This document shows, in pieces, positions 34,096-42,647 of a stretch of 64,000 nucleotides of DNA. The translations under genes and the position numbers were made by a program. The notes under the pieces were generated by a model, which saw nothing but the letters and a program-made list of their open reading frames with translations, searched no databases and had not been told where the DNA came from. This stretch comes from Desulfovibrio sp. (GTDB lineage: Bacteria; Desulfobacterota; Desulfovibrionia; Desulfovibrionales; Desulfovibrionaceae). The stretch is from assembly GCA_022839785.1 (NCBI GenBank), contig JALHJW010000001.1, positions 434,001 to 498,000 on the forward strand, written 5' to 3'. Positions within the stretch are counted from its first letter, which is position 1, and each line of letters starts with the position of its first letter.

Positions 34096-35901
34096 CTAAC
34101 CCTCGGACTGCATCTCCTCGATGAGCCTCTTCAACCTGCCCGCCTGTCCGGCCAGTTCCTCGATGGCCCTGGCCGCCTGCAACATGCCCTGCCCCGTCTC
34201 GGACGTGACCCGGCTGATGTCCTCCACCGCCCGGTTGATCTCTTCGCTGGCCGCGGACTGCTCCTCGGCCGCGGTGGCGATGGAGCGCACCTGATCCGAG
34301 GTGCCGTCCACGAAGGAGACGATCTCCGCAAGCGCCTGTCCCGAGCGGTTGGCCAGGGTGGTGGCCTCCGCGATGATCCGGCCGGACTCCTCCACGCTCT
34401 GGATGCTCGTGCGCGCGCCCGCCTGGATGGCCTCGATGGCCTGGCCGACCTCCTTGGTGGCGGTCATGGTCTTTTCCGCCAGCTTGCGCACCTCGTCCGC
34501 CACCACGGCGAAGCCCCGGCCCGCATCTCCGGCCCGCGCCGCCTCGATGGCCGCGTTCAGAGCCAACAGGTTGGTCTGGTCCGCGATGTCCGTGATCACG
34601 CTCATGATCCGCCCGATGTCCTCGGCCTGCTTGCCCAGGCCCTGCATCGCGCCCTTCAGCGTCTGGGACTGGTCGTAGACCCGCTGGATGGAGGCCACGG
34701 CCAGCTCGACCACGCCCGCGCCTTCCTTGGCCTTGGCGCTGGCCTTGTCCGCGCTCCCGGCTGCGGAGCCGGAATTGCGAGCCACCTCAAGCACCGTGGC
34801 GTTCATCTCCTCCATGGCCGTGGCCGTCTCCGCCGTGCGTTCGCTCTGCACCTCCGCGCCCCGGGTCACCTGCGCCACCTGGGAGGTCAACTGCCCCGCC
34901 GCGGCGGATACGCTTTCGGAAACCGAGGCGGCGTCGCGCGCGATGCGCGTGAGCTTGTCCAGCAGCGCCTTGACCCGCGCCTCCTGCTCCTGGGCCTGAC
35001 GCATGGACAATTCGGCCTCGCCCTTGGCCCGGGTGGCCTCCGCGCTCTTGTGCTCGGCCTCGCTCATCTTGTCCTTGAGCCGGCCGACCATGGTCTCGAT
35101 GGCCCCCTGCATGGCCCCGATCTCGGCCCCCGCGCCCGCCCCCGCCGTGGCGTCGAGGTTCCCCCCGGCCACGGCCTCGGCGTAGGACTTCACGCCCAGG
35201 ATGGGGCGGATGATGTTGGAGTTGGAGACCATGAACGAGAGGATCACGATGACCAGGAGCACGCCGGTGGTCACGCCCCCCGCGGTCAGTTCGGCGCGCG
35301 CGATGTCCCGCTTGGTCTTGGCCAGACTGTAGGTGATCTTGAACGCGCCGTGGCGCTGCCCCACCCTCCAGCCCTCCTTGGTCCCGCCCACGATGTCCTT
35401 CTCGCCCGCGGGATCGCCGTGGCAAGTCATGCACTCGCGGGTCAGCTTGATGGAGCGGTAGTAGACGACCGCGTCGTCGCCCACGATGGTCTTCTCGTCG
35501 AGATTCCCGGCGGACAGTTCGTCGAGCACCGCCTTCTCCTCCGGAGTCGGCTGGTTGCGGGGGTTGCGCGGGCTGACCTTGGGCACGCGGAAGGCGTACC
35601 CCGCCTTTTGCGCGTTCATCTCCGCCATCCGGATGGCCGTGATCACGGGGATCGCGCTCACCCTGGCCTCGGGCGGAATCTGGTCCAGCGGCTTGACGAT
35701 GCCGGATTCGAGCTTCTGGGCCATCTCCTCGCGCCCGGCCTCGGCCATCATGACGATGGCCTTGCTCTTCTCCACGATGGCCTCGACGCCTGCGCTCTCG
35801 ATGGAGGCGCTCTGCAGGAAGATGTTGATGCAGGCCACCACGAGCGGTCCGAGCGCGGCAATGAGCAGAACCTTCCACTTGAGGCTCATGTTCGTGAACA
35901 T
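34096..35901 (-). CDS. methyl-accepting chemotaxis protein with heme-binding DUF3365-type sensor
   Basis: 601 residues. TM1 spans about 10-29 and TM2 about 206-225. The periplasmic region includes ECMTCHGDP (heme c site C157-C160-H161) followed by GWRVGQRHGAFKITYSL, as in DUF3365/Tll0287-like domains. After TM2 come HAMP, a coiled coil and the signalling domain with the hairpin tip region IADQTNLLALNAAIEAARAGDAGRGFAVVADEVRKLAE. A heme chemoreceptor of this type (DcrA) is known in D. vulgaris as a redox or oxygen sensor. GGAGAAC precedes the start. The gene is alone. Confidence 0.9.
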   Translation of the reverse strand: MFTNMSLKWKVLLIAALGPLVVACINIFLQSASIESAGVEAIVEKSKAIVMMAEAGREEMAQKLESGIVKPLDQIPPEARVSAIPVITAIRMAEMNAQKAGYAFRVPKVSPRNPRNQPTPEEKAVLDELSAGNLDEKTIVGDDAVVYYRSIKLTRECMTCHGDPAGEKDIVGGTKEGWRVGQRHGAFKITYSLAKTKRDIARAELTAGGVTTGVLLVIVILSFMVSNSNIIRPILGVKSYAEAVAGGNLDATAGAGAGAEIGAMQGAIETMVGRLKDKMSEAEHKSAEATRAKGEAELSMRQAQEQEARVKALLDKLTRIARDAASVSESVSAAAGQLTSQVAQVTRGAEVQSERTAETATAMEEMNATVLEVARNSGSAAGSADKASAKAKEGAGVVELAVASIQRVYDQSQTLKGAMQGLGKQAEDIGRIMSVITDIADQTNLLALNAAIEAARAGDAGRGFAVVADEVRKLAEKTMTATKEVGQAIEAIQAGARTSIQSVEESGRIIAEATTLANRSGQALAEIVSFVDGTSDQVRSIATAAEEQSAASEEINRAVEDISRVTSETGQGMLQAARAIEELAGQAGRLKRLIEEMQSEG

Positions 35902-35994
35902 ACGTTCTCCGGTTGGGATGCGTTTCGGGCCGGGCGGAGTCCCCCTCCGTCGGTGCGTCGCCCTGCGGCCCTTGTATCATGGCGGCCTGCGGCG

Positions 35995-37173
35995 TCAATG
36001 TCCCAGGCTGGCGTACAGGGCCGCGTAGTCCCGGACCATCCGCTCCAGGCCGAAGCGCTTCCGGCCGCCGCGCCGGGCCGTCGCGCCGACGCGCCTGAGG
36101 AGGCCCGGCGCGGCGAGCAGGCCTGCCGTCCGGGCGGCCATGCCCTGCCAGTCCTCGGGCGGGACCAGGAAGCCCGTGACCCCGTCCGCGATCTCCTCCG
36201 GGACGCCCCCCACGGCGAAGGCCACGGTGGGCAGGGCGACGGCCATGGCCTCCAGAACCACGAGGGGATGGTTGTCGGCCAGACTCGGGTAGACGAAGAG
36301 GTCCACGGCCCGCATGAGCAGCGCCAGACGGTCCTGCGACAGGTAGGGAAGGCGCATCAGATCGGATGCGGCCGACAGCTCCCCGCCCCCGGCCACGACC
36401 CAGAGCAGCCCGGGCAGGCGCGCGCTCACCGCGGCGCGCAGGCTGTCCCAGAGATGGCCCCCCTTGTATTGCGCGGCCTCGGCCCCATGCGCCGCGAGCA
36501 GGGCCACGGGCGCGGCGGGGTCGATGCCGAAGGCGCGGCGGGCCTCGGTGCGCGAGGGAAGAGCGGCCGCAGGGTCAGGAAAGGGCACGCCGTTGGGGAT
36601 GATGCGCACGGCCTGCCCGGGCAGACAGCGCCCGGCCAGTTCCTTCATCCAGCGTGAGGGCGCGACGCAGACCGGGGCCAGCGCGGCAAGGGCCCCGGCG
36701 ATGGCCGCGCGATGCGCGGCCGCGTCCGGAAAGCCGCGCGGACAGGAGGGGCCGCAGCCCTCGGCGAGGCGGTCGCAGTCCAAAGGATAGGGGCAGCCGC
36801 CGGTGAACAGGCGGCAATCGTGCAGGGTCAGCACGGTCCGGCCGCGCGCCCCGGCCCGGGCCAGGGCCGTGAGCAGCCCGGCCCAGTCCGCCGAGGCGTG
36901 CAGGTGCAGCAACGCGCCCGCGCGGGCGGACTCCAGCAGGCGCGCGCCGCCGTCCGCTCCCAGGCCCGTAGCGACGCCCGCCCCGACGCCAGACACGATG
37001 CCTGCCGCGACGTCGGGAGCGTCGTCGGGCGCTTCGAAGGTCCGCAGGCAGGTCCGCCCCAGGTCCGCGAGGCCCTGGGCGAGATGGTCGGCCACGCGGG
37101 CCGCGCCGCCCTGCCCCTGCAGCAGCGAGTGCTGGACCACGGAAAGGGCGGCGGGGGACGCGGCGCGGCTCAC
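35995..37173 (-). CDS. glycosyltransferase family 4 protein
   Basis: 392 residues from a GTG at 37173, overlapping the stop of the upstream glycosyltransferase gene by GTGA. A GGAGCGGG site lies upstream. Features of GT-B family 4 enzymes: VVQHSLLQGQGGAARVADHLAQGL at the start, IIPNGVPFPDP, and DLFVYPSLADNHPLVVLEAMAVALPTVAFAVGGVPEEIADGVTGFLVPPED with the donor-binding E-x7-E-like region. It likely adds a sugar to an envelope glycan. The acceptor is unknown. Confidence 0.88.
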   Translation of the reverse strand: MSRAASPAALSVVQHSLLQGQGGAARVADHLAQGLADLGRTCLRTFEAPDDAPDVAAGIVSGVGAGVATGLGADGGARLLESARAGALLHLHASADWAGLLTALARAGARGRTVLTLHDCRLFTGGCPYPLDCDRLAEGCGPSCPRGFPDAAAHRAAIAGALAALAPVCVAPSRWMKELAGRCLPGQAVRIIPNGVPFPDPAAALPSRTEARRAFGIDPAAPVALLAAHGAEAAQYKGGHLWDSLRAAVSARLPGLLWVVAGGGELSAASDLMRLPYLSQDRLALLMRAVDLFVYPSLADNHPLVVLEAMAVALPTVAFAVGGVPEEIADGVTGFLVPPEDWQGMAARTAGLLAAPGLLRRVGATARRGGRKRFGLERMVRDYAALYASLGH

Positions 37174-38807
37174 GCCCGCTCCACGAAACCGTGCTTGAGC
37201 GCCCACAGGACCAGAAATTCGGCCCCTTCGGCATCGAGGGAGGGATCGGCCGCGGCCAGCCGCAGGGCCACGTCCTCTCCGTCCGCGGCCTTGCGCGCCA
37301 GAGTGAGCACGGCGCGCAGCCGCTCCGGGGTCACGATGTGGGCCACGCCCGCGTAGATCAGGGGCTGCTCCTGGCCCCGGCGGCAGGCCTCGCCCGTCCG
37401 GCTTGCGATCAGGCGCAGCCCGGCCAGGCCCCGCTGCGCGGGATGAGCCGCGAAGGCCCGGGCGAAGCGCAGGTGCAGCGGATGGGCCGCCTCGGGCCGA
37501 AGCTGCGCGGGCTTCCGCCACAAGTCCTCCCACAGGTCGAGATGGGCACGGACCACGGCCTGCCAGGTGAAACGCTCCTCCACCCGCCTGCGCGCCGCCG
37601 CGCCCAGCCGCGCCCGCAGTCCGGCGTCCCCGGACAGGCGCAGCAGACCGTCCGCCAGGGCGGCCACGTCCAGGGCCGTGCGCTGGGCCAGCAGCAGATG
37701 GTACTGGTTGTCCGGCAGCAGCCGCGCCAGGGCGTCCACGGAACCGGTCAGGGCCGGGCCCACGGTGGGCGCGAGGAGCCCGGTCTCGCCGTGGGCAACG
37801 ATGTCGCGGTAGCCGTCCCAGTCCCCGGCCAGCACGGGCAAACCGGCGGCCCCGGCCTCCAGCAGGGTCAGGCCGAAGGTCTCCTGCACGTTGTCCGAGG
37901 GGCTGACGAAGACGTCGGCCGCGGCCAGCAGCCTGCGCTTGTCCGCCTCGTCCGGACAGAGGAACGCGTCCAGCGGCAGCCGCAGCGCGCCGGCCAGGCC
38001 GCGCACCGTGGCCAGGACCTCGTCGTCCCTCGCTCCCCAGCCCGCCAGGACCAGCCGGACCGGACCGAGCTCCTGGGCCATGGCCCGCTGGAACGCACGC
38101 AGCAGGGGCAGCAGGTCCATCTTGGAATGATGCTCCAGACGGCCCAGGCACAAAAAGACGCATTCTTCCTCCGCCGCGCCGAGCATGCGGCGCGCCTCGG
38201 CCCGCTCTTCGAGCCGCGCGGGCCGCAGCGACGCGGCGTCGATGCCCAGGGGGATGCGCGCCAGATGCGGGCCGGGCCAGCCTTCCGGGTCCAGCCCCAG
38301 TCCCTGGCGCAGCGCGGCGAACATGGCCTCGACCGCCGCCTGCCCGGCCTCCGAGGTGCAGATCACCGCGTCGCGCGGCGTGGCGCCGGGCCACAGATGC
38401 TGGAGCATGGCCAACGGCGTGTCGGCGCGCGACAGGGAATGGATGCCGCCGCTGACCGGGAAGCACTCCGGGGCGTGCAGGTTGCGCAGACGCGAGAGGT
38501 GGGGCTGGGAGAGCAGGCAGTCGGACAGGTGGAAGCAGTGGTGGCCTCCGGCCGCCAGCCGCGCGGGCAACTCCTGGCGGCGCAGGATCAGCGCCCGACC
38601 CGAGGCGAGCAGGTCGGGCCGTTCCTGCGCGAGGTCCCGGCGCATGGCCTCGGCCATGGCCTCGGTGGACGGATAGAAATGGTAGGCCTCGAAGGGGTCC
38701 AACTCCAGCAGCGCGCGCAGGAAGGCGGCGTTGGCCACCTTGCGTCCCATGACGTCGCCGCCTTCGAAAAAGGGATCGAGCGTGCCGAATGCCTGCCGGA
38801 TGCGCAT
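37170..38807 (-). CDS. glycosyltransferase family 4 protein with C-terminal extension
   Basis: 545 residues. The GT-B C-terminal half shows CLGRLEHHSKMDLLPLLRAF, VLAGWG, ADVFVSPSDNVQETFGLTLLEAGAAGLPVLAGDWDGYRDIVAHGETGLLAPT, with the E-x7-E donor site in ETFGLTLLEAG. Residues 440-545 form an extra helical region with no match I know. It is coupled to the second glycosyltransferase by a 4-nt overlap. The pair has no other polysaccharide genes around it. Confidence 0.88.
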   Translation of the reverse strand: MRIRQAFGTLDPFFEGGDVMGRKVANAAFLRALLELDPFEAYHFYPSTEAMAEAMRRDLAQERPDLLASGRALILRRQELPARLAAGGHHCFHLSDCLLSQPHLSRLRNLHAPECFPVSGGIHSLSRADTPLAMLQHLWPGATPRDAVICTSEAGQAAVEAMFAALRQGLGLDPEGWPGPHLARIPLGIDAASLRPARLEERAEARRMLGAAEEECVFLCLGRLEHHSKMDLLPLLRAFQRAMAQELGPVRLVLAGWGARDDEVLATVRGLAGALRLPLDAFLCPDEADKRRLLAAADVFVSPSDNVQETFGLTLLEAGAAGLPVLAGDWDGYRDIVAHGETGLLAPTVGPALTGSVDALARLLPDNQYHLLLAQRTALDVAALADGLLRLSGDAGLRARLGAAARRRVEERFTWQAVVRAHLDLWEDLWRKPAQLRPEAAHPLHLRFARAFAAHPAQRGLAGLRLIASRTGEACRRGQEQPLIYAGVAHIVTPERLRAVLTLARKAADGEDVALRLAAADPSLDAEGAEFLVLWALKHGFVERA

Positions 38808-38970
38808 GCGGCATAGGACACGAAGCAGCTTCCCCTGTCAATTCGCCGCCCGGCGCGGGCGGATTTTTTTTGACCCGCCCCGTCAGGGCGACCGGGCGGG
38901 CCTGTCGCGCACGCCCCACGGAGAGAATATACTCAATTTATTTCAATATATTACACAGCAGAGGCCGCAC

Positions 38971-38987
38971 GTGGCCCACGTCTTGCA
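38971..38987 (+). promoter_or_regulatory. possible sigma-54 promoter of the diguanylate cyclase gene
   Basis: GTGGCCCA-CGTC-TTGCA. The -12 half is a perfect consensus, the -24 half has mismatches (TGGCCCA against TGGCACG), and GG and GC are 10 bp apart. It lies 46 bp upstream of the start codon. An AT-rich patch at 38926-38955 could contain a sigma-70 promoter instead. Confidence 0.45.
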
Positions 38988-39032
38988 AAAACGTGCCGCG
39001 TTACCCCTCGTGAGACAGGAAGGAGATGGGAC

Positions 39033-40505
39033 ATGCAGCGTGGCGAACGGCCGGAACTGATGTGGGGATTGGGCCTCAACGAGAACGAGGCCATGATCGT
39101 CCGGGAGGCCGCGGGCGACGGATTTCATTTGCGCAACCACGGCGCGGCGAAGCTGCCCGCCCCGCAATCGGCCGAGCAGGAAACGCCCTTCCTGATCTGG
39201 ATTCCCCAGGCCGTGTGGCAGTCCATGCGGCCCGAGATGCGGGAGTTCTACGAGGGTTTCGAGGAGGCGCAGCGCGTGCTGATCCTCGACGAACAGGCCA
39301 GCGAGATGGAGTTCGAGCACCTGGTGGAGCGCGGTTTCCTGACCGCCGTGCGCGCCCCCCTGACCAAGGCGCGGGTGCAGGACGTGCTCTACCGCGCGGC
39401 CGAGATCAAGAGCCTGTACGCCGACATCTTCCGCATGACGCGCGAAATCTTCCTGGAGCGCGAGCTGCTGGCGCGCAAGACCGACCAGCTCCTGTTCCTC
39501 AACCAGATCCTGACCCGGGCCACCGAGTCCCTGGACGCCGGAACCATCCTGGCCAACGCCCGCGAGGACATCAACACCCTCTTCCCGGTCGGCGCGGTGC
39601 AGGCCGCCCTGTGGACGCCCACGGAGGGCGACGCTCTGGAGGCCCACCTCCTGCTCTGCCCCCTGGCCAAGGGAGGGGAACGCGAGGCCTGGATCGAATA
39701 CTTTCTCGAAAACGCCACAAAACTCGCGGCCATGCCGGTCCGGGCCTTCCAGGTCGAACTTCTGCCCGGCTACCCCGAGGAGGGCGAACTGTCCTCGCCC
39801 GCGCACGGCAGCACCATCCTCCTGCCCCTGCGCTCGGGCTTCGAGTATTTCGGCTGTCTCGCCCTGACCTCCACGGACCGCCCGGCCCTGGCAAAGGACC
39901 AGATCCAGACCGTGCGCGCCGCCGTCAACCATTTGGCGCTGGCCCTGCGCAATGCCATGGCCTACTCCCAGGTCAAGACCAAGGCCGAGTACGACGGTCT
40001 GACCCGCATCCACAATCGCGCCAGCTTCGACGAACGGCTCGTGGAGGAACTCAAGCGCCACCAGCGCTACCGCCACCCGCTCTCATTGCTGCTGCTCGAC
40101 CTCGACCACTTCAAGACAGTCAACGACGAGTACGGCCACAAGGCGGGCGACGCGGTGCTGCGCTCCATCGGCCGCATCCTCTCCCAGACCCTGCGCTCCA
40201 CGGACTTCGCGGCCCGTTACGGCGGCGAGGAGTTCGTGGTCCTGCTGCCCCAGACCTCGGAGGACGAGGCCTGGCTCCTGGCCGACCGCCTGCGTAGCGA
40301 GATCGCCCGGCAGCAGTTCGCGGCCCACGGCAAGGAGTTCAAGGTCACGGCCAGCATCGGCGTGACCTCGCTCAAGCCCGGCAGCCTGTCCAAGGTCCGC
40401 GACCTGGTGCAGGAGGCCGACGCCGCGCTCTACCTGGCCAAGCACAACGGCCGCAACATGGTCTGCATGTCCAGCCAGTGCGACGAGGCCATGGTGCGCC
40501 AGTAG
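39033..40505 (+). CDS. diguanylate cyclase (GGDEF) with GAF-like domain
   Basis: 490 residues, soluble. Residues 1-130 look like a degenerate receiver or novel input domain, then a coiled coil and a GAF-like domain (about 145-310). The GGDEF domain has DLDHFKTVNDEYGH, the active-site loop GGEEF and the inhibitory RxxD site (RSTD) five residues before it, so it should make cyclic di-GMP and be product-inhibited. GGAGATGGG precedes the start. Confidence 0.88.
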   Translation: MQRGERPELMWGLGLNENEAMIVREAAGDGFHLRNHGAAKLPAPQSAEQETPFLIWIPQAVWQSMRPEMREFYEGFEEAQRVLILDEQASEMEFEHLVERGFLTAVRAPLTKARVQDVLYRAAEIKSLYADIFRMTREIFLERELLARKTDQLLFLNQILTRATESLDAGTILANAREDINTLFPVGAVQAALWTPTEGDALEAHLLLCPLAKGGEREAWIEYFLENATKLAAMPVRAFQVELLPGYPEEGELSSPAHGSTILLPLRSGFEYFGCLALTSTDRPALAKDQIQTVRAAVNHLALALRNAMAYSQVKTKAEYDGLTRIHNRASFDERLVEELKRHQRYRHPLSLLLLDLDHFKTVNDEYGHKAGDAVLRSIGRILSQTLRSTDFAARYGGEEFVVLLPQTSEDEAWLLADRLRSEIARQQFAAHGKEFKVTASIGVTSLKPGSLSKVRDLVQEADAALYLAKHNGRNMVCMSSQCDEAMVRQ

Positions 40506-40600
40506 CCCCCTTTCCCCGCGGCGGCGCGCCGCGCCGCCAGCGTCCGCTTTCCGGACCGGATGCGGTTGACATGCCCCTGCCGCCCCCCTAAGCAGAGGGC

Positions 40601-41215
40601 ATGTCATCGCTCTCGCGGCGCCCCGCCCGCCCGACGCCGTCCTTCCTGCTCCTCTGCCTGCTTCTCTGGCCCCCGGCCGCGGCCGCGCACCCCCACGTCT
40701 TCGTGGTCTGCGACGCGACCCTGGCCTTCGACGCCAAGGGGCTGTCGGCCATCCGCCAGACCTGGGTCTTCGACGAATTCTTCACGGCCATGATCCTGGG
40801 CGACCTCGGGCTGCCCCTGGACAGGCCCCTGGACGCGGCGGCCCAGGCCCGCGTCCGCGACCACGCCTTCGTCAACCTGAGGAACTTCGGCTACTTCACC
40901 GCCATCCGGGTGAACGGCAGGCGCATGCCCACGCCGGGCCACTCGCGCTTCGCGGCCCGGCTGGCGGACGGCCGCCTGATCTACGACTTCGAGCTGCCCT
41001 TCCGCGCCGAGGTGGGCAAAGCGCCCCTGCGTCTGGGCCTGTCGGTCTTCGACGAGTCCTACTACACCTTCATCGAGTTCCCGCCCCAGGACATCGGCAT
41101 CATGGGCGCGGAGGGCTTCGACGTCTCCTGGGACGTGGCCCGCTGGGCGGACTCCGCCTATTACCTGGGGCAGATCGTGCCCGATGCCGTGGAAGCGGTG
41201 GTGCAACGCAAATGA
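40601..41215 (+). CDS. DUF1007 family periplasmic protein
   Basis: 204 residues with an N-terminal signal (cleavage near AAA-HPH). AHPHVFV directly after the signal is the DUF1007 hallmark and a possible metal-binding site, together with H-rich and acidic positions (YYTFIEFPPQDIG). It is coupled (ATGA) to a NicO-type exporter gene, the usual DUF1007 partner, so a role in nickel, cobalt or zinc handling is inferred. Confidence 0.82.
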   Translation: MSSLSRRPARPTPSFLLLCLLLWPPAAAAHPHVFVVCDATLAFDAKGLSAIRQTWVFDEFFTAMILGDLGLPLDRPLDAAAQARVRDHAFVNLRNFGYFTAIRVNGRRMPTPGHSRFAARLADGRLIYDFELPFRAEVGKAPLRLGLSVFDESYYTFIEFPPQDIGIMGAEGFDVSWDVARWADSAYYLGQIVPDAVEAVVQRK

Positions 41216-42204
41216 ACAGACTCCCTGTCCGCCGTCTGGCCGCGACCCTCCTCCTGGCCGGGCTCGTCCTGGCCGCCCTGCCGCATCCTCTCGCGGCCCA
41301 GGCCTCGCCCTTCACCGCCGCGCCCCCACGGCAGGAGGAGGCCCCGGCCGAACGCACGCAACGGACCGCCCCCCGCCAGGAGGCGCGGCCCGGGGGCCAT
41401 GCCGCGGCCAGTCTGGCGGGCAGGCTCACGGCCCGGCTCGCGCCCCTGCAGCAGGAGGCCAACCGCCGACTGGCCGCCCTGGGCCGCGAACTGCGCGACG
41501 AACCCTTCGGTCCCTCCTTCTGGGTCTTCATGGCCCTGGCCGCCGGCTACGGCGCGCTGCACGCCCTGGGGCCGGGCCACGGCAAGACCATGGTGGGGGC
41601 GTATTTCCTGGCCAGGGGCCACAGCCGCCTGCGCGGCTACCTGGAAGGACTGCTGGTCAGCCTAGCCGCGTCGGGCGCGCACACCCTCTCGGGCGTGCTC
41701 CTGGTCCTGGCGGCCGGGGCGCTGCTCCTGCCCGTCTCCTCCTCGCTGGACCAGGCCGGAAGCCTGCTCATGCGCCTGAGCGCCGCCGCGCTCACGCTGG
41801 CCGGGCTGGTCATGGCCCTCCGGGCGGCGCGCGAGCTGCGCGGCCGGGAACAGAACCACGACGAGGCAAGGAGCGCCCCGCGCCAGGACGGCGCGGACGC
41901 CCTCCCCGCCCTGCGCGACGGCCTCGGCGTGGCCCTGGCCGTGGGCGTGGTGCCCTGTCCGGTGGCGGCGCTGGTCTTCTCCTTCTGCCTGACCCTGGGC
42001 ATCGCCTGGGCGGGCGCGGCCGCCATGCTCGCCATGGCACTGGGCATGGGGCTGACCACGTTCGCCTTCGCGGCCTTCGCCATCGCCTGCCGCGGCGCGC
42101 TGGGCAGCCTGTGCGCCCCGTCCCTGCCCCGGATCGCGGGCCTCCTCTCCCTGGCGGGGGGGGTGCTCCTGGCGCTCTTCGGCGGCCTGGCGCTGCTGGT
42201 CTGA
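41212..42204 (+). CDS. nickel/cobalt transporter, NicO/RcnA family
   Basis: 330 residues. A signal-like N-terminus and a periplasmic stretch rich in Gln, Arg and Ala (residues 30-95) come first. The membrane part begins with GYGALHALGPGHGKTMVGAYFLARGHSRL, the NicO signature with its HxxGPGHGKT motif, followed by HTLSGVLLVLA and a second half with VVPCPVAALVFSFCLTLG. About six to seven helices are visible. Family members export Ni or Co. It is cotranscribed with the DUF1007 gene. Confidence 0.88.
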   Translation: MNRLPVRRLAATLLLAGLVLAALPHPLAAQASPFTAAPPRQEEAPAERTQRTAPRQEARPGGHAAASLAGRLTARLAPLQQEANRRLAALGRELRDEPFGPSFWVFMALAAGYGALHALGPGHGKTMVGAYFLARGHSRLRGYLEGLLVSLAASGAHTLSGVLLVLAAGALLLPVSSSLDQAGSLLMRLSAAALTLAGLVMALRAARELRGREQNHDEARSAPRQDGADALPALRDGLGVALAVGVVPCPVAALVFSFCLTLGIAWAGAAAMLAMALGMGLTTFAFAAFAIACRGALGSLCAPSLPRIAGLLSLAGGVLLALFGGLALLV

Positions 42205-42214
42205 AGCGGTTTTG

Positions 42215-42242
42215 TTGCACGGCCCAAAGAATCTGCTATACA
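42215..42242 (+). promoter_or_regulatory. sigma-70 promoter of the ComFB-like gene
   Basis: -35 TTGCAC (42215-42220), 16 bp, -10 TATACA (42237-42242). Transcription should start near 42249. This excludes the ATG at 42242 as the start codon and supports the GTG at 42278. Confidence 0.6.
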
Positions 42243-42277
42243 TGCCCAAGGCCACGACAATTCCCCGGAGGGCGGCT

Positions 42278-42571
42278 GTGGAAGAGAACAAGTTCATCGT
42301 ACGCGGCGCGAATCTCGACGGCATCCGCAACCGCAACGAGCCGCGCGTGGCCGCCCTGCTGCCCGCGGTCCTCGACGCCTGCCCCGGCTACGACCCGAGC
42401 CCCCTGGAAGTGCAGGACATCTTCGCCCTGACCCTGAACCTCCTGCCCGCCCGGTACGCGCAGCGCTTCTCCTTCGTGCTGCGCGAGTCCCTGAGCGACG
42501 CCGACATCGTGGAGCAGATCCGCGAGGCCGTGGAGCGCGTGCGCACCCATCCCAAGTCCGACGGCTACTGA
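42278..42571 (+). CDS. ComFB-like late competence family protein
   Basis: 97 residues from a GTG with GGAGGG 5 nt upstream. IRNRNEPRVAALLPAVLDACPGYDPSPLEVQDIFALTLNLLPARYAQRFSFVLRE fits the ComFB family: N-rich start, C-x-C-like CP position, DIxALxLNxLPxRY. Cyanobacterial ComFB-like proteins bind cyclic di-nucleotides; whether this one does is not visible. It has its own promoter. Confidence 0.72.
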   Translation: MEENKFIVRGANLDGIRNRNEPRVAALLPAVLDACPGYDPSPLEVQDIFALTLNLLPARYAQRFSFVLRESLSDADIVEQIREAVERVRTHPKSDGY

Positions 42572-42647
42572 CCGCCGCGCGCTCTCCCGGCGCGTGCGTT
42601 CTCTTCGTCCCTGTGCTATGCGTGCGTGAGAATCCCAGGAGGTCCGT

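Noticed and set aside
33727..36657. 976-codon open frame on the plus strand over the acetyltransferase, chemoreceptor and glycosyltransferase genes
   Set aside because: It crosses several real genes, has no domain and no start signal.
37174..38919. In-frame extension of the glycosyltransferase ending at 35995 to 974 codons
   Set aside because: The extension lies in the wrong frame of the upstream glycosyltransferase; a GTG with a ribosome-binding site at 37173 gives the real start.
42242..42277. ATG at 42242 as the start of the ComFB-like gene
   Set aside because: It overlaps the -10 box TATACA and has no ribosome-binding site; the GTG at 42278 has both a leader and GGAGGG.
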